A stretch of 64,000 nucleotides of DNA, from assembly GCF_032854445.1 (NCBI RefSeq), contig NC_088304.1, forward strand, positions 7,515,704-7,579,703, in the 5' to 3' direction. The notes under the pieces were generated by a model. That model was not told where the DNA came from. It worked only from the letters and a program-made list of their open reading frames with translations, and ran no database searches. The translations under genes were made by a program, and so were the position numbers. This document shows positions 30,041 to 43,500 of this stretch, piece by piece (positions within the stretch are counted from its first letter, which is position 1; each line of letters begins with the position of its first letter). The DNA comes from Liolophura sinensis (taxonomy: Eukaryota > Mollusca > Polyplacophora > Chitonida > Chitonidae).

Positions 30041-32615
30041 TTGCCTTCAGTATAACCATGACGTGTACATCATGACGGGTACATCATGACGGGTACATCA
30101 AGCCTGCCCTGCGGGTAATCATTTGTTTTCAGTATAACCATGACGTGTACATCATGCCGTGTACATCGAGCATGCTTTGCGGGTGACCATTTGCCTTCAG
30201 TATAATTCTGACGTGTACGTTGAGCCTACTCTGCGGGTGATTAGTTGCCTTCAGTTTTATCATGACGTGTACATCGAGCCTGTTCTGTGGGTGATTATTT
30301 GCCTTCAGTATAATTATGACGTGTACATCGAGCCTGCTCTGTGGGTGATCATTTGCCTTCAGTGTAACCATGACGTGTACATCGAGCCTGCTCTGCGGGT
30401 GATTATTTGCCTTAAGTGTAATCATGGCGTGTACATCGAGCCTGCTCTGCGAGTGATCATTTGCCTTCAGTATAATCATGGCGTGTACATCGAGCCTGCT
30501 CTGCGGGTGATCATTTGCCTTCAGTATAATCATGACGTGGGCATCGAGCCTGCTCTGCGGGTGATCATTTGCCTTCAGTATAATCATGGCGTGTACATCG
30601 AGCCTGCTCTGCGGGTGATCATTTGCCTTCAGTATAATCATGGCGTGTACATCGAGCCTGCTCTGCGGGTGATTATTTGCCTTCAGTGTAATCATGGCGT
30701 GTACATCGAGCCTGCTCTGTGGGTGATCATTTGCCTTCAGTATAATTATGGCGTGTACATCGAGCCTGCTCTGCGGGTGATCATTTGCCTTCAGTATAAT
30801 CATGACGTGGGCATCGAGCCTGCTCTGCGGGTGATTATTTGCCTTAAGTGTAATCATGACGTGCACATGGATCCTGCTCTGCGGGTGATCATTTGCCTTC
30901 AGTATAATCATGACGTGTACATCGAGCTTGCTCTGCGGGTGATTATTTGCCTTAAGTGTAATCATGGCGTGTACATCGAGCCTGCTCTGCGAGTGATCAT
31001 TTGCCTTCAGTATAATCATGGCGTGTACATCGAGCCTGCTCTGCGGGTGATCATTTGCCTTCAGTATAATCATGACGTGGGCATCGAGCCTGCTCTGCGG
31101 GTGATCATTTGCCTTCAGTATAATTATGGCGTGTACATCGAGCCTGCTCTGCGGGTGATTATTTGCCTTCAGTGTAATCATGGCGTGTATATCGAGCCTG
31201 CTCTGCGGGTGATCATTTGCCTTCAGTATAATCATGACGTGGGCATCGAGCCTGCTCTGCGGGTGATCATTTGCCTTCAGTATAATCATGGCGTGTACAT
31301 CGAGCCTGCTCTGCGGGTGAGCATTTGCCTTCAGTATAATCATGGCGTGGGCATCGAGCCTGCTCTGCGAGGGATCATTTGCCTTAAGTATAATCATGGC
31401 GTGTACATCGAGCCTGCTCTGCGGGTGATTATTTGCCTTCAGTGTAACCATGGCGTGTATATCGAGCCTGCTCTGCGAGTGATCATTTGCCTTCAGTATA
31501 ATCATGACGTGTATATCGAGCCTGCTCTGCGGGTGATTATTTGCCTTCAGTATAATCATGGCGTGTACATCGAGCCTGCTCTGCGAGTGATCATTTGCCT
31601 TCAGTATAATCATGGCGTGTACATCGAACCTGCTCTGCGGGTGATCATTGCCTTCAGTATAATCATGGCGTGTACATCGAGCCTGCTCTGCGGGTGATCA
31701 TTTGCCTTCAGTATAATCATGACGTGTACATCGAGCCTGCTCTGCGGGTGATTATTTGCCTTCAGTATAATCATGGCGTGTACATCGAGCCTGCTCTGCG
31801 GGTGATCATTTGCCTTCAGTATAATCATGGCGTGTACATCGAGCCTGCTCTGCGGGTGATCATTTGCCTTCAGTGTAATCATGACGTGTACATCGAGCCT
31901 GCTCTGCGGGTGATCATTGCCTTCAGTGTAATCATGGCGTGTACATCGAGCCTGCTCTGCGGGTGATTATTTGCCTTCAGTATAATCATGGCGTGTACAT
32001 CGAGCCTGCTCTGCGAGTGATTATTTGCCTTCAGTATAATCATGGCGTGTACATCGAACCTGCTCTGCGGGTGATCATTGCCTTCAGTGTAATCATGGCG
32101 TGTATATCGAGCCTGCTCTGCGAGTGATCATTTGCCTTCAGTATAATCATGGCGTGTACATCGAGCCTGCTCTGCGGGTGATCATTTGCCTTCAGTATAA
32201 TCATGGCGTGTACATCGAACCTGCTCTGCGGGTGATTATTTGCCTTAAGTGTAATCATGACGTGCACATGGATCCTGCTCTGCGGGTGATTATTTGCCTT
32301 CAGTATAATCATGACGTGGGCATCGAGCCTGCTCTGCGGGTGATTATTTGCCTTCAGTATAATCATGACGTGTACATCGAGCCTGCTCTGCGAGGGATCA
32401 TTTGCCTTCAGTATAATCATGACGTGGGCATCGAGCCTGCTCTGCGAGGGATCATTTGCCTTAAGTATAAGCATGGCGTGGGCATCGAGCCTGCTCTGCG
32501 AGGGATCATTTGCCTTAAATATAATCATGGCGTGTACATCGAGCCTGCTCTGCGGGTGTTCATTTGCTTTTAGTATAATCATGACGTGTACATGGAGCCT
32601 GCTTTGCGGGTGATC
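30041..32615. repeat. 54-bp minisatellite between P2X and the Pif-like gene
   Basis: About 48 units containing CATGGCGTGTACATCGAGCC, TGCTCTGCGGGTGATCATTT and GCCTTCAGTATAAT. Variants (GTACATCGAG, GGGCATCGAG, CACATGGATC; GATCA/GATTA; CAGTATAAT/AAGTGTAAT) are interspersed. A few units lack one T (GATCATTGCC), which resets the frame. Open frames of up to about 500 codons on both strands follow from the period and show no codon or domain signature. Confidence 0.96.
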
Positions 32616-32723
32616 AACTATGCAAATCACATGTGGGAAAGCTTGTGATCTACTTGCCTAAGTTCGTTGCTTTAATCCGGAACGGTGCTTATCCGCCCAT
32701 AAAATTATGAAATGGTAGACTGC

Positions 32724-32860
32724 AGGGCCCACATGCACAAAACTTCATAATTTTTTGGAACTTTTACTTTGCTTAAGGCACTATAACCCAGACAAGGTCT
32801 TTTAAGAAAAGAAAATTACGAGAAATATGACTTACCAACTTTTGTTAATGTGGGCCCTTA
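32724..32860. mobile_element. small foldback element
   Basis: Ends GGGCCCACATGCACAAAACT and the reverse of GGGCCCACATTAACAAAAGT form inverted arms of about 26 bp around a spacer with TGCTTAAGGCACTATAACCC. Length about 137 bp. Confidence 0.6.
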
Positions 32861-32865
32861 CCATC

Positions 32866-32935
32866 GTGGTATAAGTGAAATATTCTTGAGTGGGTAGTCA
32901 GACAGCACTCAAGACAAATAAAATCAAATCTGCGA
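32866..32935 (+). mobile_element. SINE family A, 3' fragment
   Basis: CCATCGTGGTATAAGTGAAA, TATTCTTGAGTGGGTAG, then a short insertion and ACAAATAAAATCAAAT. Confidence 0.6.
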
Positions 32936-33840
32936 CGTATATGATAACAAGGATGTCAGTATCAACCACACCACAGACTACATGTTATGCATAAGCTACT
33001 TTATTCTGCTATTTATGGCACATGAACATAACAAGACCGAAATACCGATCAGATCCATATGAGCAAATTGACACATCTGTTGAAAGTACAAAACATTTAA
33101 GTCATAAATAACATTGTCTTAGATGGAATAGTTTTAAGTAGTATATAAATTCGCAACAGTCTAAGAATAAAATGCTTTCATTTGCCTCGCTAATTTTCCA
33201 TCAATAGCTAACGCATTCAGTATGATCTGCGGGCTAAGGAAAAAAGTGGTAACATCCAATGGAAATAGTGGTATTATACGGTAAATGAAACTAATAATGC
33301 AAACCTAAACCAATCGAAAGCCATATTACTGTTCAGTGTTACGAAATGAAAAATTGCATGATGCATTTTGTTTCCTGTATTTACTTATGAGGTTTAAAAA
33401 TAATAAAAGAATAAATGAACCACACATTAAAGCTTCAATTAAAGCCAACTCGGCTGTAAGTGTGTCTGTTACACACATCAAAATGAAAGGTCGCTCCAAG
33501 ATTTAACCATACCATGATATATACAAAACGATGCCCGCACCATTTCAATAATTTAGAATAAAATAGTTATTCCTAGAATAACTAAGTTGTCATGGCTTAT
33601 CCATATTAAGTACGAGGTATTTCTGATACTCGTGTATAAAACGGACAGCTAATAACGTATCGACTCGTGTGAGTTTTTGTATACAATTCCTCTCAATTGC
33701 TGATATTCATGTCAAGGTAAGAACGCCAACCGCAGATGTAGCACAAGTAAAAAGCTGGCCTCCTTCAAGACCCGACTCCACAAAATGGTCGCAGATCAAG
33801 TTGATTGTAACTACCATGGCCACGCATCCCAACAACATCT
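32936..33840. other. intergenic / possible 3'UTR of the Pif-like gene
   Basis: AT-rich, no exon recognised. A minus-strand AATAAA (plus TTTATT) lies at 33000-33005, 1.2 kb past the Pif-like stop. Confidence 0.4.
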
Positions 33841-33842
33841 GT

Positions 33843-33977
33843 TGCCACCGTAGTTACAGTCAACTGTTGCCACCGTCGCTACAGTCAACTGTTGCCACCG
33901 TCGCTACAGTCAACTGTTGCCACCGTCGTTACAGTCAACTGTTGCCACCGTCGCTACAGTCAACTGTTGCCAAAGTA
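33843..33977. repeat. 25-bp tandem repeat
   Basis: Five copies of ACAGTCAACTGTTGCCACCG followed by TCGCT, about 240 bp downstream of the Pif-like stop (minus strand). Confidence 0.9.
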
Positions 33978-34211
33978 GGTACACTCAACATAATCTACAA
34001 CTGCTTTGTGGATTGAGGCCATGATTTGTAACAAACATCAGAGACTCAATCACAGGCCAGTTGAACATTTTAAATCATGAGACAATCCGCGTCAATAAGT
34101 TCAAACGCAGATACATGTTCGGCATCCTGCTTTATGTCCATAGTTAAATCTGTCCACAATGCTTTTTGGTGTAGGCACGACACACAGGGCGTCTGCCCTC
34201 TGGCAGTCGAT

Positions 34212-34553
34212 TTAGTATTGATTGTTGAACGGCTCTGCCACTTTCTGGTTGTTATAGTACGGATCAAAATATCCTTGTTTGCGATCATTCGAACGTGGAG
34301 TGTAGACTCCACCCTGTGAACCAGAGGGTGGATAGGCATCCCCTGGGGGCGGGTAAGGTTTTCTGGGGCCGACTGGGTATTTTGGGTAGTTGTCATAGGG
34401 CTTTCCATCCGGGTGGTATGCGGGCCCTTGGTTTCCCTGGGTTAGGTAAGGGCTGCCTGGTGCAGGGTATGGATTTCCAGACGCCGGGTTAGGGTTTCCT
34501 CGGGCAGGGTAGTACGGTGTGGGGCCCACGGGTTTAGGTACACACTGGAAAAG
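34212..34553 (-). CDS. Pif-like exon 10: end of LG domain and Tyr/Pro-rich tail
   Basis: Acceptor TCTCCAGTTCCAG, phase 0, stop at 34212-34214. Encodes LFQCVPKPVGPTPYYPARGN, with the final LG-domain cysteine (FQCVP), then Pro/Gly/Tyr-rich sequence (GNPYPAPGSPYLTQGNQGP, GPRKPYPPPGDAYPPSG) ending AEPFNNQY. The tail echoes the composition of exon 3. Confidence 0.85.
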   Translation of the reverse strand, partial: LFQCVPKPVGPTPYYPARGNPNPASGNPYPAPGSPYLTQGNQGPAYHPDGKPYDNYPKYPVGPRKPYPPPGDAYPPSGSQGGVYTPRSNDRKQGYFDPYYNNQKVAEPFNNQY

Positions 34554-37500
34554 CTGGAACTGGAGAAATTCAGTAGCGAAGGTTAATTAAAGAGGCATTA
34601 GCTCTGCAAAGAAAAATTCAAATCTGCCCTTCAGACTAAACTACAACATAAGACAGCACAATGCCTGCCAACGACTGAAAATCATTGACTTTCACACTGA
34701 TACATTTCCAGCTTTCAAACCTAACAGTCTTTTATGTCCACAATACTCTACATCAGGCCTTTTCACATTGCTGTAGCTCTTAATCATTATGACTGATTTG
34801 TAAATATGCTTGTCATACCATCCATATATTTACAAAGAGACAAAGCACATTGTAATTAAATAGTCACTATTTTGTGTGTAAATAATGAACACTTACGTCA
34901 TCGAGGAGACCGTAGAAGTAAGTAGCACCTTTAACGCCACCGATACTGAGAGCGCATTGGCTTATTGCGATGTCACCTAAACAGACCGCAAGCATTCATT
35001 GGTAGAGTGAGATCATAACAAAACATGCTGAATGTTGGTAGTGTCCTGTATTATGAGCCGATAAAAAGCTGTTTCCACTGTCCTCGACGAATAGCTTTAT
35101 TTTCAGTGCTATTGTCTTTTATATTAATTTACATCTCTTATTTATAAAGCAACTTAAGAAATAGCGAGTGCTTAAAAAGCCGAACTCAGAACAGGAAACA
35201 GTTCAAATTGTGGTGGTGCATATTTCTTCAGTAAACAGTAATTTTAAATTTCATACAGGACAACTGTAGCTGTGTTTGAATTTTGCTTGACATAGATCCA
35301 ACCCATGGGCAGATTCCGCAAAACTTTTTCCGCGTTAAGTTAAAATTAAAATAAGCTTTTAAGTTTTTGGGGTTCATAAAATGCTGTCAAATAGTATTTC
35401 AAATTTTGAATCATGAGGGAAGTGGCTTTTTTGTATGGGTGGTTTTCTGTCCGTTAACTTCCACCCGTTAACATTACCGTCTTCATATCAGTCAAAAATC
35501 TGTACATACAACGTTAAAAGAACAGACAACAAATAATATAACAATTGTAATTTCGGAAGAGGGGTGGAACTGGACCTAATTTTGCATTATCTCCTGTCGC
35601 TGCGATTGTAATTAAGTGCACTGAATAATCCAGTCTTTTTCATCAATCCGCCCTTCTAAATTCTGAGAACATACCGTAGACGGCCACGTATTTGGTCTGT
35701 TTAGATGACTGGCTGTTGACTGTAAGAGTAAGATATTTGCCGTCGTAATGATAGGTCACATGTTTCAATTCACCGGGCTGAAACAGAGACAGTTAAAAGT
35801 GATGAAATGGTAGCTTGATTAACTTATAGATCAACAGCCTCTCCAATACTGTACTTCAGTTCAGAAGTACTTTCATATTCTTTTTTCTTGATGTTATCAA
35901 TCCAAAAAATGCAATTTTTTGTTATATGTTACGAGGGAATTCATTTGTAAGCACAATTAGAAAGACTAATGAGCGATTCTATAGTCTTGTGTTTGCCTTT
36001 ATTTCCAGATATTTCTGATTCCAGAACAAAAGTGATGATTGCGAGGGCGGCTGTTGTTTGCAGTTAACATCCTTCTGACGTTTGTTGTCTTAGTTATATC
36101 TATTACAAAAGACTAGAGCATGAAAAGTAAAACTAGAGCAGCGACAACAGTGTGATAGTTGGCAAATGGTCGCACGTTAGCGATGAATCAGTTTACCTCA
36201 GTTAAGGTATTATTCTAACTGTTCATGTAAAGGCATAGTTACTTACAAAACCATCCATCCCCATACCCCCCCCCCCCCCCCCCCCCCCCGCTTCATTGAC
36301 ACACTGACATCATTCTAAGTGTAAGGTTCTAACTTCTGCAGTACACCGCTACGCTGGTTATCTAATATCTAACATATCTACTTCAGTACTCACTGCATAT
36401 TTCACTGTCACCGTGACAGGCTTGTAATATTTGTTGTAGCTGGATTTTGTGAGAACAAGAGCAGTGACAGTGTTGGATGACCTGTCGAAAGTTATGCTGA
36501 CTGAAGGACCTTTGCCGCAGTCCCCATTGCTCACGAGGACTTCATTTTTGCCACCGTATCCACCTTTCTGGTGTGCCTTTTCGACGAATGAGAAGGATAT
36601 CTTCAGAGGTGGTCCCAAAGGAGCGTTGGCAAATCGCCAGAGGATGAGCTGACCGTTGTAAAACTCGCCGGCGAAGCCGTCTTTGGCGGCAGAGCTCCTC
36701 ACACTTTTGACTCGGTTCCACTCGTTGCCAACAGACACAAAGTTACCAGAAACATCCCTGATGCCGTATTTAAAGTCAATGAAGACTTCCGGGTGGCATC
36801 CTGTGTGTGCAAGAGTGAACGGAAGGAATGGTAGTTGAACTTTTTTGTGAATATTTTTACACATGAAGAATGCCAACGCCTCGATACTTTGCTTGTGGGC
36901 TGAGGGGAGCGAAACGATCCATCAAATGTATTAATGTCCTGATAACGTTTTAGCTCTTATCAGTCTTTCTGAAACACGCTTAGGCTACGCAGTATCAAAG
37001 CTTTTAAAAACTTTTTTGACGGTTATTTAAATTGTTTGGGAATTAAACACATTTAGAAATATTGCTTTGTGTTTAAAAAGTAAGAAAAACATTACTAATA
37101 CAAAGAAAACTGTTTTATCTTAACCTCTTTAAACCCAGGTAGTTAACTGAAAACTTGCCTTTTTTGGAGTGACCTCGTATGTTTTGGTGCAGCCGCAATC
37201 TTTCTGGACAAACTTCGTGCCAGGGGCACACGGCCTCAGGATATATTTACCGTTCACGTACTCCCGGTATTTGTAAGGGTCATGACTATAGAATAATCTG
37301 CAGCCTGCAACAAACACAACATAGAAGCAGTAGTTTTTTGTGGGGTGAACAGGTATGACGAAAACCTGTATCATTTTACTGGACTGATTGGTGGGATAGA
37401 AGGGTACCTGGTTGATGGGATAGAAGGGTACCTGGTTGGTGGGATAAAAGTGTACCTGGTTGGTGGGATAGAAGTGTACCTGGTTGGTGGGATAGAAGGA

Positions 37501-40500
37501 TACTAGGTTGGTGGGATAGAAGCGTACCTGTTTTCCTTGCGTAACCTTGAGACAGGTCCCGTACTTATCAATCAGCCTAAGATTTAAGTCCTAAACTGCA
37601 AGTTTTTAAAAAAAAACAAACTCTGAACTGGTAAGAACTGAAATTATGATTGGTACATTGTTCTAAAGTAAAAAAAATCAGTGTACCAAATATTTAAAAA
37701 AAATTTAATTGTTTGAATTTTGACTAAATTCTTAAGACACTTGACACATATGACACCTGGCCCCATACTACTTGCTCCTGTTACAGATACGACAGGCACT
37801 TGCAACTCGTACTCAAGAGTATTTCACTTATACGACGGAGGCCAGCAATTATGGACGGAGGAAACCGTGCAGAGCCCAATCCACGACCATCCGCAGGTTG
37901 CTGAAGACCTTCCCACGTACAGTATGAAACTTATAAAGAAGCACCAAGCGTGTTATTGAGGTACACATCCAATCTCGAAACTCATTAATATTTGTTCTCA
38001 CCATGAAAGGTGGGGGGGGAGAGAACAATTTTTTATGCTCCTGTTGTTGCAGCTAAGGGTCACTGAATTTTATAAGACCTTCAGAACAACGTACGTTCTT
38101 TAATAACTGGTGTCTTCTTGGGAGCGCAGCTATCCCGACATGCAGGATCCCTGACACATGGTTGCTGTCCCGGCTTGTTGTATCCGTATCCGGGCTCATA
38201 ACGATATCCGTAAGCACAGCAGTAGATGGCTTCTGTTCGTCTAGATGCGTCACAGACGTGGTAGGCAGCGCAGTTACCGTAGACGGGCGCTGTAGCTCCA
38301 GCCTTAGTCGAAAGGCAATAATCTGGGGAATAAGAAAGAGTTATGAAACAGAAGTTTGCAACTGGACTCATCGGGAGAGGCTTTTGTGCTATATGTCTTT
38401 CCACCATGTGACTGGTTACAAGTTAACATCGCTAGTTTAGATATCTGGAGAATAAAAGATCACTAGACATTTTTCACTCGTTCCTTAACGCAATGAGCAC
38501 CACCTACCGTATTCACACTTTGTATCCCCGGGTCTCACGCATGTCAGCAGTTTCTGGCTCCAAAACAGGTTGTATGGGCATCTCATTTTGGTGGGGATGA
38601 GTTTGTAGCCGTCATAGCGTTGACACGTCACATAATCCCGACAGCTCTTCGGGTAAGGGTTGTAGCCAACGCCATTCTTAAAGCGGCAGTTGTCACACAG
38701 GCTGGAAGGAAGGCCTGGTTTTGAGGGCGGGTGGGTTGTGGGTTAGGTGGGTATGGTTTAGGGTCAACGGGTGGGTATGGTTTGGGTCAACTGGAGGATA
38801 AGGTTTGGGATTTACGGGTGGGTATGGTTTTGGGTCAACTGGAGGATACGGTTTTGGATCAACTGGAGGATACGGTTTTGGGTCAACTGGGGGATACGGT
38901 TTCGGGTCAACTGGGGGATACGGTTTTGGGTCAACTGGAGGATACGGTTTCGGGTCAACTGGGGGATACGGTTTTGGGTCAACTGGAGGATACGGTTTTG
39001 GGTCAACTGGAGGATACGGTTTTGGGTCAACTGGAGGATATGGTCTTGGGCCTACTGGAGGATATGGAATGGGATCAACTGGATATGGTTTAGGATCATT
39101 TGTTGGATATGGTTTAGGGTTATCTGGATATGGTTTGGGATCAACAGATGGGTATACAGGTGGTTGAATTTGTGGGCCCCCAGGGCGAGGGTACGGACCG
39201 GAATAATCTGGACGTGGGTATGAACCGGGACCGTCTGGGCCTGGGTACCGGCCAGAATAATCTGGACGTGGGTATGGATCAGGACCGCCTGGACGCGGGT
39301 ACGGACCGGAATGATCTGGACGCGGATACGGGCCGGAATGATCTGGACGTGGGTATTGACCGGGACCACCCCGTTGCGGATATGAACCGGGACCGTCTGG
39401 GCCGGAATAATCTGGACGTGGGTATGGGCCGGAATAATCTGGCCGCGGGTACGGATCAGGACCACCGCGTGATGGGTATGTACCAGAGTGGTCCAGACTG
39501 GAATATTTGCCTGAATCTTTAGGATACAAAGGTCGATTTATTGGAGTGCGTCTTCGGCCATCATAAGGGGATTGACCGAAGAACATCCAAGAAGGGTTCC
39601 TGAATGCCCGATCCCGCTGTCTGGAGTCGTCCTCTGAATATCGTCCATTAGCATAGGGGCGATAACTCTCACGGTAGCGATAATCATGTCCTGACGAACC
39701 CGAAGAAGATCCCCAACCTGCAACAAATATCAACTCTTCAGTGATTCTTGGGGTATTTTTTGTTTAGAGGATAGTAGAGAATTAAAACTACCTCTGTCTA
39801 GTGCATTTTTTGTTTTCGTTAACGGTATTCACGCTAGTATTTGTTATTCAAACAACTATCTCAATATTCATGCTAGTATTTGTTATTCAAACAACTATCT
39901 CAATATTCATGCTAGTATTTGTTATTCAAACAACTATCTCAATATTAATGCTAGTATTTGTTAGTCAAACAACTATCTCAATATTAATGCTAGTATTTGT
40001 TAGTCAAACAACTATCTCAATATTCATGCTAGTATTTGTAAGTCAAACAACCATCTCAACCGTAGTGTTGTTTTTGGAATGATTCTTTCGAAAGGAAAGG
40101 AATGCCAAGTTAGGTAATTCTGTCCGGCAAATAATAACTATCCGCAAATATAATCTAGTGCAAATACTGATGTGTTACTATTGCGTTGACCTACTTGTTT
40201 TCATATCCTAATGCGTTGCTTATGTATACTGCCGATGCTCCCTATAATCCGTAATTCTAGTATAACTTACCTAATACATATGTTGGTAAAACTGAGCAGA
40301 CGAAAGCGGTCGCCACAAAGATGCCTACAAGTCTGAAAGGCGAAAAATAAACTCATTCATTTGATTACTGTATTCTCCCTTACCCAGTATAACATTGTAT
40401 CGAAGAATTCAAGACTTGCGGACAGAAGCTTAGGAACCACAATGTATCGTAACCTCTGCTTACAACAGACCATAATGTATCGTAGGCCTACGATTTATTT

Positions 40501-43500
40501 CCCAAAATATGTATATTCCAGCTTGAATAGGCCTACATACTCCGAACATGGGTAAGGTGTCCCGTTAGAACTGGAAGCACTGTGACAAAAAATCAGTCTT
40601 TATCGTTAATTCACGCTTACGTCTGGCCTGCTAGGTCCGAGTAATGGTACCCTAATTCTTCTAAAATTTGGGACAGATATTAGTGAATGTTGAAAGTAAA
40701 ATATTACATTTCTTTACCAGCCATTTGGAAAAGTAAAGATACGAGTATGTTGTTCATGAGATGGTCTAACCATGTGAGAAAAAAGAAACTCAGTATTCGT
40801 GCTAGAATTACATATATATTGGCTAAAATGAGCAGACCAGGTGTCCTAAATTTTAGAAGATATCGGGTACAGGTTTGCATTTTTGGCTTATCGATCGAGA
40901 ATTAAGTAATATATACTAACTAAAGAATACATGTACAAGTAGGCTACTAACAACCTAAATGATTTCCTCTCCTGCTCAGTGGACAAAGGCGTCCTTCTCC
41001 ACCTGCCGATCAACTCATGGGCGAATGAAGACGAATTCTTGAGGGTGGTATTACTCACAAACCAAGTAAATAAAAAGAATCTGCACAGGTATGTGAAGTC
41101 ATACATGTACCAAGGATAACTGTGATCATTTGTCTGATTTGGTGTATATGATTTATTTATTTATTTTATTTTATTTTATTTATGACGGCTGCCAGATTAC
41201 CGGGGTAGAAAACCAACTAAAACCTAAATAATAGGCTGCACCGCCGAGCGCCGTTGCTTCACTACATAAAGTATACTGAGCCAATAAAACAAAAACAGAT
41301 GTTTCTTACACACAGAGCATTAGTAAGAGTCCGAAAAGTACTTTGCTTTTTTGGTATGTTTTTAGAATTCGTCTAATTTAGTTATTATTGATGTACATCC
41401 AATGCTTTGTCTATTTACCTCGTGGACGTATAGTAGACCTATTTCTGGGCAGTTTATAAAAATAGTTAACCTACAAAGATATTACAATACACCGATCACT
41501 TTTATATGCACAGAATAAAAAATATATTTATTCTGTTAACATCTGTTTTGTTATTTTTCTGACAGCATGAGTGTCACTGTCTTTAGTTTTTTTTTTTCCA
41601 ATCCACCTGAACACGATCAACATTTAACACAGCATGTATTAGGAATAACTCTTGCACTATATCCACTCCTGCTGTAGCCATAGCTTAACACTGAGCCACG
41701 TCAATCTAAAGCTCAGTCAAGCGTCCGGTGTGGAATAATTATACTTCGTATCAGTTTAGATGTGGTTGTAGCGATCTAGAAAGGCAATACGTATAACAAT
41801 ATTGAATACATCCATAGCGCGTAAAATGTCTAAGTATGTTGTACAAAAGACTTGTAGACACTATAGTTAACGATATAAACGTATAAACATCAACCCAGTG
41901 AAGCGTGACCAACAAAAACGTTTTGTATCAATATTACGAAAATGAACTGATCAAACTTTATAATATGCGTGTGATCAAGCGATAACTCATCTGAACGAAA
42001 AGAGAAACCTGTTTCACGATGTCACAGGGTAACTGGAGGGCATACACGCAATCACTGCGAATGTCATCGGGGTTTTATTGAACGACTTCACATTCTGAAT
42101 CACCTGTCTATCGCTGACAAATCGTCTGGAAGCTAATACACATATATAACTGTATATATAGATAACTGTTACAGTAGTAGATTGTAGATTAAATTAAGTG
42201 CATTTTTAATTTTTCCTGTCAAATCCTTTATGGATATTTTAATTTAAGGAACAAGGTTTTGAGGCCATGTCATTTAAAGGTGGAGAAAACATAAAAATGA
42301 CATACTGTTCAGATGAAAGAGTGCGAAAAGTTATTCCTAAATGTCGTCTTCAATATTTTTTCCGATTTTTCCTTAAGGAGAAAAAGAAACTTGAAAATAA
42401 TTTTTGTAGGGTGGGTATTTGGGACCACCTCTTGGTATTTATAGTCTTTGTTTAATAATGTCATAATTGAGGACGTAACACAGATTTAATAAATATTTTC
42501 GCACCAGAATTTGTTGCTTTCAGGTAACAAATGTATTAAGCCTCAATTTGGATCATATTTATATTTTTAATATGTTCATAAATATTATCATAATTTAGGT
42601 CAAATGCATATGTTTCGATATAAACAACAATTTACATTCAAACAAATTTATTAGACAGACAGCACATCCTTATTTAGAACATTATTATGCAACGATAAAT
42701 ACCAAAAGTTGGTCCCAAATACCCACCATACAAAAATATTTTCAAATACCCTTTTCTCTTGAAAAAAAAACCCCCAAAATATTAAAGATCATATTTGCAA
42801 CGTTTTGACGCTGTCTCATCTGATTTTGGCATCATTTTTATGTTTTCTTCTCCTTTAAAGTGTAACACGCCAATATGCTCCTTATCCGTTCCTCATTTTC
42901 TTCATTACATTCCGGATCTTTAGCAAACGTCTTTCCTGGACGGGAAACAGCTGTTTTTATGTCTGGATTTTGACATTCTTCACAAATTTGTATTCTTATT
43001 ATATCTTAACGATGGTGGTGAAACAACGATCAAATAAATATGTAAAATAAAACTACGTTATAATCTTACTTGTAAGCATTACTCCGTTTACCTGGCAGAT
43101 CAATTATAGCTTTGTTATGGACGGATTATTATTATTTTCATTAAATGGCAATGGTTAGCAACACATTGTAACGAGTTTTAGTGTATAGGATACACACTGT
43201 AATGTGATAGTATCCACAATCAGGTATATAAGGTTTAGGCATCTTTCCACAACCCTGTACATTCCATAGACAAGAGCTGAGTTTGATCGAAATACTTAAC
43301 GAAGCTATGATTACTATTTTCACCAGACATATTCAAGCTAAATTTTTAAGTTTAGGCTAAGTAGTCTTCGACGAGCTAAGACATCAAAACTAAATGTTTA
43401 CTGTTATTTTGTTGGGCGGGTATAAGTCCTCCCTCAGTCCTGATATATCCTGCTTAATACCATAGTTTTCTTAGCGCCCTAAGAACCTTTGTGAAAAGCG

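Noticed and set aside
30129-32630. About 500-codon frames on both strands in the 54-bp array
   Set aside because: Same cause; both strands open, no start context, domain or splice support.
38731-39522. Plus-strand frames opposite the Pif-like repeat exon (GYGFGST-type)
   Set aside because: Antisense shadow of the 24-bp coding repeat; the minus strand has the splice sites and signal peptide.
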